A stretch of 64,000 nt of DNA, taken from the NCBI GenBank assembly GCA_963575645.1, contig OY754470.1, forward strand, positions 47,895,201 to 47,959,200. Direction: 5' to 3'. A program made the position numbers and the translations under genes. The notes below the pieces were generated by a model, which was not told where the DNA came from, did no database searches, and was given only the letters and a program-made list of their open reading frames with translations. Shown here in pieces: positions 55,091 to 64,000 of the stretch (its first letter is position 1; every line of letters begins with the position of its first letter). Origin of the DNA: Xanthostigma xanthostigma (taxonomy: Eukaryota; Arthropoda; Insecta; Raphidioptera; Raphidiidae).

Positions 55091-55407
55091 TACGCGTCAC
55101 GAATCTAAAAGGATCGGAAGTTAGATGCGAATGCGGGCTTGCGCCTGTACAGTCTGTTGAAAAACTACAAACTCGCAACTCATCAAAACTTAAATAACAA
55201 TAACAACTTGACAATAGCGTACTCGACTGTACTTTAAAGCGGGAAAGCGACAAGTGACAAAGGCAACGAGCGATCACGGCCAATCACCGACGAGCGTACG
55301 TTCCGTGCAAGTAGCTGGGAGGTGGTGGGAGTCACAACGGCTCTAAAATGTGCCTTTGCGACGCTTTTTGTGACTAAGTTCCGAACCTCTTAGATCCGTG
55401 GCACGTA
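55091..55407. mobile_element. TIR MITE N, copy 1
   Basis: TACGCGTCACGAATCTAAAA and TTAGATCCGTGGCACGTA are the termini. The interior matches 61700-62009 at roughly 90 percent (AGTCTGTTGAAAAACTACAA, CGAGCGATCACGGCCAATCA). TTATA flanks both sides. An extra partial terminus (TTAGATCCGTGGCGCGTATT) follows at 55430-55449. Confidence 0.8.
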
Positions 55408-55449
55408 TTATATGTGTAAATATATATTTTAGATCCGTGGCGCGTATTG

Positions 55450-55760
55450 TACAGCTACTGAAGGCAGACCTTTGTTGATAAATTTCGTTCGTATCGGAAA
55501 TTATTGTTGGAAATAATTGAGTGATTCAATTATTTCTAACAATGATTTGAGTCGACTCGTGAGCGGAAGGGCTGAATTAACTCCCTTTGACTGCAACTGC
55601 AACAATGAAAAATGCAAATGCACCTGGTACGAAAATTATTACGGTTTTTTGTAACCTTAGTATAGACAGGTAGTTACTTTTCTTTATGTCGAACAATACA
55701 TATTTTAACTTTTTACTATTGATAAAAATAATAATAAAAAAATTATAAATTTATTTATTA
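55450..55760. other. Gene-free stretch
   Basis: Nothing recognised. Confidence 0.4.
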
Positions 55761-55960
55761 CTAGCCTTTACCCGATGCCTAGACATTTCTAAGAGGCCGA
55801 ATTTTCATGCAACCTATTGGGATCCGTTAAAAACATGGCGACGATGGGGTATAACTTTCCATAGTCCCTATAGTATACAGTGCAATTGTGAATTTTTTGA
55901 AATGCAATAAAATGCACAATGTGTGATTGTGCTGATACAAATCATCTAAAAAGGATTTTT
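55761..55960 (-). mobile_element. Helitron-like fragment, reverse orientation
   Basis: The minus strand ends GGTAAAGGCTAG before T, and the body has the usual degenerate Helitron look. The other end was not found. Confidence 0.4.
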
Positions 55961-56289
55961 TTCAAAGAAGAACGTGTATTTAATGCCGATCATATCATAA
56001 AATTACGAAAAAATTCTTCTGAAACAGAACCTTCAAGTTGGGTGAATTTTACTGTTTTCTATTTACAAACTTCCGATTTAAAGAGTAATCCACATGAAAT
56101 AAAAGATGTAAATAGAGATATTATATCTATTCAGTGTTCATGAACTTTGCAAACCCAATATTATTGAAACATTACATTATTGCACCAGGCAAGTTTCTAA
56201 CATAAAAGTAATCATCTGTCATAATGTATTTTCAGTTTGAAGTTAACTTTATTTTTTTTTATCAAAATTCTAAATGTTAATTAATAATA

Positions 56290-56420
56290 ATAACTCAAAT
56301 CTTTGATTAACGTCTGATTAGCACTCTTCAATAAATAAAAAAAAATCAAATTATCGACCAATTTTTCAGACAATATATTAACAAAAAAATATATAATTAA
56401 TACATTAACGTTTCGATAAT
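56290..56420 (-). mobile_element. Penelope-like F3 terminal fragment
   Basis: AAATCTTTGATTAACGTCTG, CAATAAATAAA, TCGACCAATTTTTCAGACAA, then CATTAACGTTTCGAT, where it breaks off inside the hammerhead-like core. Confidence 0.7.
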
Positions 56421-56728
56421 AATAACTATTCAATTAATAAATTAAGTTTTCAATATTAAGACTAAGTATAATATCCACTTACTTGGTAAAATATTAAAAT
56501 GACGTGGTACTATTACAACCATTTAAGTATTATTCAGACTAGCTTTTAATTTGTTTTAAAACTTCGCAGGTTTCAAAATGAGTCATTTTTTAATTCGTTC
56601 AACGTTATTTACTATTATAATAAAACGATTCATAATCATGTTTACCTGATTTTAGTTGTAAGTTTTGCCGTCAGATAGAGTAGTCCATATAAAGGATCCC
56701 AATAGTTTTCGCAAATTAGATAGTTGAT

Positions 56729-57558
56729 CAGGGCTGCCAGATGAACGGATTTTTCCGTTCCAAACGGATTTTTCGAGTAGAAATAAATTTGAACGGATAA
56801 TGGAACGGATTTCATGATCTGAACGGATTTAACGGATTTTCTAACTTTTCCGAATTTTTTACCTTTTTTACTACATATAAATTCAAACTTCACTCGATAA
56901 TCGATAATTTGGGGACATTCGGGTATTTTTAGCACATTCGAGCATATCTGAGCACGTTTCTTTCACTACCTCTGTCCTACTCCTCTCTCTATTTGGGTAG
57001 AAAAAGATAAGAGAGTGTATGAAACAATGTGTTCGCGAAACACACACCTATATCGATGAATATCGACTCGCTATCTTTGTCTGATGCGTTTTTTTCACAC
57101 AACTGTAGTCAAGTGTTTCGAGTTACACGGATTTACAGAACACATTGAGGATTTAACTGATTGTACTGCCGCGTTTGTTACTATCGCAACATTCTAACAG
57201 TCAATATAATATTTTTATTTCATAAAAATGTGAAAAATCTACGAAATAATCGATTCATTGCATGTGAAAAAATGAATCATTTCTATTCAATTTAAAGTCT
57301 GTTTGTAAGTAAAAGTAAATTCAACGTCTTATACGACATTCATTTAATAATGTTAATAATAAAGCCATAATGAAGGTGGAAACACGTCGATGTGTCGTTT
57401 ATGGTACCGCATACTTCACTTTACTCTCTATCTCTCTCACACTCATTGCATTAATGGGTGAACCGGGCGAACGGATGGAAACGGATTTTTCAGGCCACTT
57501 CCCCCACCACTTTTCGCCTTACCGACGGATTTCTGAGGAGAGAAATCTGGCAGCCCTG
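56729..57558. mobile_element. hAT element with perfect 8-bp duplication
   Basis: CAGGGCTGCCAGATGAACGG at the left and GAAATCTGGCAGCCCTG at the right. TAGTTGAT occurs at 56721-56728 and 57559-57566. ACGGATTT is repeated at least eight times in the two subterminal zones (56739-56840 and 57470-57530). 830 bp without a recognisable transposase. Confidence 0.95.
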
Positions 57559-57569
57559 TAGTTGATTTT

Positions 57570-58370
57570 ATTTTTATAAAATTTAATTCAACTCAATTGA
57601 AAATTTAAAAAAACCGAGGCAATATTTTGTCTCCACGACCCTATATAAAGCCTACCTATCCTATATTGATATACACCTCACCTTGCCAAAATGAGTTGAT
57701 GTTTTCAACCCTACTACTGCCTACTAAGAGGTCAATTACCCTTAAAAACGAATGGACTTGATGATGCAAAATGTAATTTTCGTAGTAACTGCACTGATTA
57801 AAATGCATGCCAAAATCAACTTCCAAAAAGTTCAGTAGCTCTTGGACTATTACAGGTGTATTTTAATTTACTTAAAAACCTGAACTCGTAGCTATGTATG
57901 CGTGAACATCAATTTTGAACACGTCCTTTCGCATAAATGTCGACTTTGACGAGAAGTCTAGCTTAACCTGTCCACTAAACCTTTTTAGTTTTTATTCATT
58001 TCACAATATCATAATCCACTGGGAATGTTTATGGATTAGATCTGTCTAAAGATCTACCCTTTGAATTTGGATATCCCAAAATATGTGTGCGTAATTTTAT
58101 TGAAAGTCAGTTCAGTGGTTTGTTGATTTTGAATGAAAAAACTCTTTTATTTTTAGGTGAGCCCTGCCTTTACGCGAACGAAGCCGGTTTTCGTAATATG
58201 AAGTATTTATAATTTCTCAGCCAATATAACTAATTGCATCCATATACAACTCTTATAATGTAATTAATTATTTCACTCAGTGAACTTTCCATAAAAACGA
58301 TGTATTTTTTATCAATTAACGCGTATTGAGGTCAGTTCAAAAGATCATATCAACCACCCAGTCCACGGAC
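57570..58370. other. Gene-free stretch
   Basis: 58000-58200 has Helitron/RTE-like phrasing (ATTGAAAGTCAGTTCAGTGG, CGCGAACGAAGCCGG) without termini. Confidence 0.4.
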
Positions 58371-58680
58371 TGTACAAGTCAGTATAAGGAACGAGGATAC
58401 TGGAGCGGGTGATCTAAGAGATTGGGAGATACACAAGTGAGAAATGGTACTAATTTTGGTCAAAATACACTTTTAAAAATTTTACAATATTGTTTAGTTT
58501 TGAGGTCCCCCGAGCTCAAAAAACATAATTTTGGGTCTCTTTGTCTATGAACACCATGTGACTATACAGGTCAAACGGATTGATGCCAAATTTTGGGAGA
58601 ATGTTTGGTTTTCAAATATAAAGAGCCCTGTGTTTTTTTTTTTTAATGTATGCTATAACGCTGTTTTTATATAACAATTG
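58371..58680 (+). repeat. Compound repeat: 28.2-kb block plus family M
   Basis: 58371-58440 (GGAACGAGGATACTGGAGCG) is the inverse of 28180-28245. 58440-58640 (GTACTAATTTTGGTCAAAAT, ACAGGTCAAACGGATTGATG, ATGTTTGG, AGAGCCCT) parallels 27155-27370. Confidence 0.6.
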
Positions 58681-59035
58681 TATACTTTTCATAACGGTTT
58701 ATTATTCTATTTATTTTTACAAGAATGTTTTGTAAAAAAGAGTTTTTTCATAGATTCATAGTTTCGAAAATATTTTCAAAAAAAAAGCAATCAGCTGTTC
58801 TTTTGTTCTGAATATCTTTCAAAAATAAATCAGGTAGCTGACAAGCACGCTTTGGTTAGATAATTTTTATATATGAAAACTATATCTATGTCAAATGTCA
58901 TTTTTTTTTTGAAGTTGGAATGGTCCTGTCGTCCAATTGGCTAGAATTTAGAGTGCAAAGTAGCCTGTAACCGCTTATGACGGACAGACAGACATACAAC
59001 CTCTTTTTACACTTTTATTTTCAATACATTTTATA

Positions 59036-59250
59036 TTAGTGGCCTGGTCCGGTTCGCCCAAATTTCTAGATTTCGTCGACTTACGGCACTTTATTTTTAA
59101 CGCGATAATATATGGCAGATGTCCATCCTGAAGGTTCGTTCTTAATATTGGTGAAAAAATTTTGAAATCGGATGAATAGCTTCGGAGATTACCTTCCTAC
59201 ATCCAAACTTACAAACTTTACCTCTTTATAATACTATTAGTACCTATAGA
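59036..59250 (-). mobile_element. Short Helitron, reverse orientation
   Basis: The minus strand runs A|TCTATAGGTACTAATAGTA to GGACCAGGCCACTAA|T (CTRR end). AAAGTTTGTAAGTTTGGATG and ATATATTATCGCGTTAAAA are shared with 63638-63864. Confidence 0.75.
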
Positions 59251-59254
59251 TTGA

Positions 59255-60175
59255 ATAATAATACCATACTATGAATTTGATTTACAAGAAGACCGATTTA
59301 TTGAAGACACTCGCTATGCATAGAGATAAAAAAAACAGTCCTGCAAACGTTGATTGTTTCCCACCATATATATGTATGTATAGTACCTACACGTATATTT
59401 TTTGCGACGAACCGAAAATATACAATCAGCACAAATTACTTCACGCTAGAATGCCCTGTCTATTCCAATATAAAGTAGATATACAGGCACTTCATATATT
59501 TTTCACTATCCTTTGAATTATTGGTTAGTATGGAATAGTATATTTATATTACATCACAATGGCCGAAAGTGTGATATCTTACCCTACGCGCCATGATGCC
59601 TGAGGCGAAGCCTTAATGGAGGTAATTACCTCGGAGGACCATAATAATAAAAAAATAAAACTGGAAATATTACGAATACCTAATTAAAAAATAAAATTTA
59701 GAAATACTTCTTGACAAAAAATTTGTAAAATTAGTTTCGGAATTAATATTTTGCTTGACACCTTCGTTCGTGAGTATTATTGTGTGATATTAATAAAACT
59801 TAAAAAAATATTGATTTTTTTGCTTTACTCCCCCCAGAAAAAAATATCTACGCCCTTGAAATCACGCTTGCCTTTTTTACTAAAAAACACACTGTCTGCG
59901 ACTTTAAAAATAAACAATTAGTTATTAATGTAATTTGAAGTTACATAAAAACTAATATTTATTTGGACGCCCTGTATATGGAACAACATAGAAACGTTTC
60001 AAAATAGTGTCGCATTATTTGCTCAGTAAATGGAATGTGCAGTGTATTTATATTTGTGTTAATTGCAGTTTTTCTGATTGGTGATAAAAAAATAGATAAA
60101 AATGAAGACAAAGTCGATTATATGCTTTTTTATTAAATACACCGTGTTCAAAAAAGAAAAAATTAATAGTTAGTT
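59255..60175. other. Gene-free stretch
   Basis: GCCTGAGGCGAAGCCTTAAT at 59598 followed by (ATA)n at 59642 resembles a retroposon tail. Unassigned. Confidence 0.4.
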
Positions 60176-60195
60176 TCAGCATATAAAAAATTAGG

Positions 60196-60780
60196 GCTGT
60201 TGCAGACGTCTGCAATAACGTCAAATTGTATCAAAACTTCTATTTCGATACAGTTTGTTAGAGAGCAATGCATACATACATTATATTATGCACAAACGCT
60301 CTCTTTCGTGTAGTCTGAGCCCCGCCCCTCTTCAAATCCGGAGTAGGAGTCTAGCGCGTTGCGGTACGCCACTGAGGTACTTAAGAAAAAACGGCAAAAT
60401 TCAAAAGTCCTCTACAAAATGGCAGAAAATCTAGGGGACCTCCTAGTTGCAGGAAAAATATATTCTGCCAATTTACCTTCTGCAGACACTTTCAAAATCC
60501 TTGCAAAAAATCAAAAAAATAAACAATGCCGAAGCTTCTAGAATTTCGAAGAATATTCCAGAATTCGGCTGGAGAACTTATATAAACAGCGCTAGCGTGG
60601 AAAGCAGTCAGTCAGTCAGTCAGAAGTCAGTGTCAGTGACAATGAACAGTGCGTGACATAAATAAATAAGTGTTCTAAATAAATATAGAGATAAATAGAC
60701 ATCTGTGAGATATAAATATTCAGTGTACATAGTACTTTAGTGTTGTTATTTTTCAATTGTTCCTCAACCAAATAAATTTC
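60196..60780 (+). mobile_element. LTR-like promoter segment (possible solo LTR)
   Basis: It starts TGTTGCAGACGTCTGCAA and contains ACTTATATAAACAGCGC at 60578, followed by an initiator-rich run of GTCAG repeats and an AATAAATA-rich part. This is the layout of insect LTRs. The right boundary is unclear because the segment ends in TTCCTCAACCAAATAAATTT, the outer end of the F1 module. No target duplication established, so it is treated as a fossil. Confidence 0.45.
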
Positions 60781-60789
60781 CTTGATTAT

Positions 60790-61385
60790 AGTTTTAGAAT
60801 TCGTTTGTTTTTCATTTATTTTATTTCATTTTTGCATTATTATAAAGAATTTGTTATTGTTAACATTTCTTTTCGTAAATAAATAGTTTTACCACGAACA
60901 TAGAACAGTTTTTTACTATATGTTATCCATGACATTATTTCGTTGCGTTTTACGTAAAGATATAATATAATTTTACGCGTGAAGGTTTGTTAAAAATACA
61001 TTAAAGAAATAATTTATTCCGCAGAGCAAATAAAACGTAGACAAGCAGAATACACGAGAGAAGAGTGAAATAATTTAATCGGAACTGTTTTTGTTTGATT
61101 TACATTACAATTAATTTGATCAGACATGCCTCATTAAGTCTTAAATTTGTGTCCGTGAGGATGTCTGTTCAAACAATTATTCACCAGTTCTGAACGGCTA
61201 CAAACCAATCGTTGTGTTTATTTTCATTGATTAAACAAACGAGCGTCACATTGTTTTTATAATCGTCGACATTTTCATTTCACTCGGTTCCGTTGAACAC
61301 AATTCGCGTTTAGATCAAACACAAATCTATAACTCGTTCAAAATTAAACGCGATATTAACGTCCGAATCAGCATTTCCAACTGTC
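60790..61385. other. Gene-free stretch
   Basis: Nothing recognised. Confidence 0.45.
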
Positions 61386-61386
61386 A

Positions 61387-61510
61387 CATAAGGGGCCATC
61401 CATAAATTACGTCACACGAATTTTAGGACTTTTGAACCCCTCCTCTCGTCCTTCTCACATTTTCTTAACCCCCTCCCCCCTGATGTGACGTCACACATTT
61501 TTCAAATTTA
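61387..61510 (-). repeat. Insect repeat, CCATAAATTACGTCA class
   Basis: GGGGCCATCCATAAATTACG, then C-runs and GATGTGACGTCACACATTTT. Same class as 12443-12556. Confidence 0.6.
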
Positions 61511-61699
61511 TGCGTGTATTTAAAAATGACCAAAAGAAAACAGTTATTTTTATTTTTTTCTTATTTTTTTAAATAATCTAATAAAATCAGCATAAAGTCA
61601 AATATTTTAGATAACAACGCCGCTCTAGAAGCTAACTGTTGTTGCTTGAGAGATAATCTCATAGCGAGAGTGCTAAATTAATAATAAATATAGATTAAG

Positions 61700-62009
61700 T
61701 ACGCGCCACGAATCTAAAAGGCTCGGAAGTTAGATGCAAATGCGGGCTTGCGCTTGTACAGTCTGTTGAAAAACTACAATCTCGCAACTCAACAAAACGA
61801 AAATAGCAATAACAACTTGACAATAGCGTACTCGACTGAACTTTAAAGCAGGAAAGTGACAAAGGCAACGAGCGATCACGGCCAATCACCGACGAGCGCA
61901 CGTTCCATGCAGGTAGCTGGGAGGTTGTGGGAGTTTTAACGGCTCTAAAATGTGCCTTTGCGACGCTGTTTGTGACTAACTTCCGAACCTTTTAGATTCG
62001 TGGCGCGTA
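61700..62009. mobile_element. TIR MITE N, copy 2
   Basis: TACGCGCCACGAATCTAAAA at the left and its complement TTTTAGATTCGTGGCGCGTA at the right. The inverted match extends 33 bp to CGGAAGTTAG/CTAACTTCCG. Interior as in 55091-55407. Confidence 0.88.
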
Positions 62010-62014
62010 TTATA

Positions 62015-62157
62015 CCATTCCATCTCCACAAGTGAATAGTAGGTACTAATTTAGGTCGAAATTTACATTTCAAAATTTGACAATATTTTCCGTTTCGAGG
62101 TTTAAAAGTGAATTTTGATCTAAATTAGTACCTTCCCCATTAGTAGAGTTGGAATAA
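62015..62157. mobile_element. Family M MITE, complete
   Basis: CCATTCCATCTCCACAAGTG with GGTACTAATTTAGGTCGAAA is inverted against TCTAAATTAGTACCTTCCCC with TAGAGTTGGAATAA. TA lies on both sides. It starts 5 bp after MITE N. Confidence 0.75.
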
Positions 62158-62164
62158 TAAAACA

Positions 62165-62855
62165 ATGGCGACAAAAATTACTAATAGATTAATCCACTTG
62201 TCAAAACTAAATGCGTGAGAAAATACTAAAAGAGAAAATAATTATTATACTTTAATCTTCTTTAATTTTAAATTGAAGTATTAAGAAAGATCAGAGACTG
62301 AGAGAAGCATTAAAAAGAATAAGATGTTGAGAAAATTTCAATATATTATTCATTTCATACTTAATTGATACTTCGAAGATGATAATAATGGTAATGTTGA
62401 AAACTTTTAAGTACAGTATTAAAAGGTGGAAGGTATTAGAACAATTCATTATTCATTAATATATAAGAAATGTATTACGGATAACGTAAAATACCAATCA
62501 AGAGCTGCCTTCAGCTAGTACATGCAGACCCCGTTTTATGCGAGAACAGGACGCTGTAACGATTGAATTATGTAAATAAGATTGTATTTACAAAAATACC
62601 ACGTTGATTTATTTATTTCAATTTTAAAGTTGCAATTTTTTACGTCACTTTATTAACGAATTTAGGAGCTTGTATCTCGAGAAATATTCTTCTGATTAAA
62701 AAAGTCACTTCAGCACTTTTGTTGCGTTTCTAAACACGTACAACGATACTCCATCACGCAGAAATTAACTTTCAGGTCTGTGTAAAATTTCGTTACAAAA
62801 TTGTATAACAAGTCACATAAAACATATGTTTGTACAATTTCGTCCGAATCGATGC
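62165..62855. other. Gene-free stretch
   Basis: Nothing recognised. Confidence 0.45.
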
Positions 62856-62859
62856 AAAG

Positions 62860-62937
62860 TTGACAGACAGACGAACGGACATGACGAAATTATAAGGATT
62901 CTGCTTTTCGCCATTTGGCTACGCAACCCTAAAAATA
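62860..62937 (-). repeat. Lepidopteran-type repeat tail
   Basis: TTGACAGACAGACGAACGGA, TTATAAGGATTCTGCTTTTC, CTACGCAACCCTAAAAATAT parallels 9436-9526. A 93-codon frame across it is not supported. Confidence 0.55.
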
Positions 62938-63424
62938 TGTCAGTCCGAATTTTTTTTGTCGTTCGTAGCGCGTCCATAAAAGATGCTCATCAAACAATCA
63001 AGTCAGTGACAAGTCGGTGGAAACTTTTCAGTCGCCGGTGTGCCGTGCTCTATAAAAAATATTCCGATCGACAAAACTGTATATCACATGATTGTCGTAT
63101 TCGGTAGATCTAAGTTATTGAATTTGTTCGATTTACTATAAGTTTCCACACCCCTGAATGCGGACTTCAACTCAATGCCTAGCAGTCGTAGTCAATATCA
63201 TCATCATTACACAGTGATGTTATCAAACAACAACTGCGGTTTTTGGTATGAGGTCTCGTGCAAAAACTGCACCTCGCAGTTTCCACAAATATTGTTTTCT
63301 GTGTCAGCGCACGGTTTTACTTGACGAAACTATCCTAAGTCCAAAATCAATCAGAAGCATCTTCAGTATCAGTCTTCAATTCTTTGCACCAGATTTTTCC
63401 ACTGCAAAATATAGCGAACTTCTA

Positions 63425-63560
63425 TACACGATAAACTCCTTAAAACGTAGAAATTGCTAAGTTTGATTTAGTTTACATTATTACCCATATATTGGAACAC
63501 TCTGTATAGCGCCACAACCACTCTCAATAGCGAAACAATACGTCATTATTTAGATTCCAA
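63425..63560 (+). repeat. Repeat shared with 20940-21080
   Basis: ACTCCTTAAAACGTAGAAAT and AACAATACGTCATTATTTAG in the same order as the 20.9-kb copy. Confidence 0.6.
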
Positions 63561-63637
63561 CAATGGGATTCTTAGAAATGTGCAGTCATTTGTTTGTTAT
63601 AAAAAGATACAATTGAGTGGATAGTAAATAAATCGAT

Positions 63638-63864
63638 TCTATAGGTACTAATATTGAAAAGAGATAAAGTTTGTAAGTTTAGATGTAGGAGGTAATCTTC
63701 AAAACTACTCATCCGATTTAAAAATATTTAAAATGGACCTTCAGGATCGACATAGGCTATATATTATCGCGTTAAAATAGAAGCGCTTTTCGTGGAAACC
63801 AATTAAGTTGGCGAAAGAACGGTCGCAATCTACAAATTCAGGAGAAGCCGGACCGGGCCGCTAG
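63638..63864 (+). mobile_element. Short Helitron
   Basis: Starts TCTATAGGTACTAATATTG and ends GGACCGGGCCGCTAG|T. The 5' flanking base is T, not the expected A, so the start may be off by a few bases. Close relative of 59036-59250. Confidence 0.7.
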
Positions 63865-63979
63865 TAAAATATAAACTTATGCGATCCGTCAACAATTGTG
63901 ACCTGTAGAGCTATGACGTACGAATTGCTGTTCGCGATTTTACAATTTCAGAAGAAAATAGTATAAAATAAAAAAAAAA

Positions 63980-64000
63980 TCAAATCTTTGATTAACGTCT
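63980..64000 (-). repeat. F3 terminal motif cut by window end
   Basis: CAAATCTTTGATTAACGTCT at the last 20 bases matches the F3 end motif. Confidence 0.65.

Noticed and set aside
1-64000. CRISPR arrays, operons, ribosome-binding sites, bacterial origins
   Set aside because: The composition and repeats are those of an insect nuclear genome. The tandem arrays seen have no unique spacers.

Overview
The window looks like intergenic or heterochromatin-like DNA from an insect, most probably a moth or butterfly. It is strongly AT-rich. It has no long open reading frame and no recognisable host protein gene. Its repeats include LEP1-like Helitrons (A|TC...CTAG|T, with the 'opened AAACTACTGAACCGATTT' type of interior common in Lepidoptera), hAT and mariner deletion derivatives, Penelope-like retroelement (PLE) pieces, LINE tails and MITEs. 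The species call is inference. Every protein-like segment I recognise belongs to a mobile element.

Layout. 0-8 kb: a hAT MITE, a foldback element, a mariner-type deletion derivative that keeps part of its transposase, a piggyBac-like MITE, and a broken PLE (GIY-YIG endonuclease remnant) with a solo LTR nested in its inverted terminal repeat. 8-14 kb: a 46-bp minisatellite and diffuse repeats. 13.9-42.7 kb: six copies of one unusual repeat (called family K here), mixed with Helitrons (14.3, 15.6, 16.3, 28.7, 34.2 kb), LINE 3' ends (15.0, 30.1, 30.4 kb), long palindromes (16.8, 18.5, 29.3-30.0, 33.4 kb), a tRNA-derived SINE-like head (33.2 kb), an inverted minisatellite (35.1 kb) and hAT elements (37.4, 39.0 kb). 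43-64 kb: further hAT elements (43.2, 47.4, 54.3, 56.7 kb), a short element carrying the start of a YqaJ/SWIM-type gene (45.3 kb), a Helitron carrying a tRNA-Lys relic (48.2 kb), a 570-bp palindrome built of CAATGTC-type motifs (51.8 kb), and paired MITEs (55.1 and 61.7 kb).

The genes do not work together as a pathway. The common thread is non-autonomous elements feeding on absent partners. Six hAT elements have 8-bp target duplications that can be read directly (four perfect, two with one mismatch). Helitron copies show the A/T insertion rule. The most interesting signal is a set of four unrelated-looking repeat families that each contain a hammerhead-ribozyme-like core (CUGANGA, stem II, GAAA, a tiny stem III, cleavage triplet). 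One copy, near 28.35 kb, appears structurally complete. Stem III varies compensatorily between families (ACGU versus AUAU).
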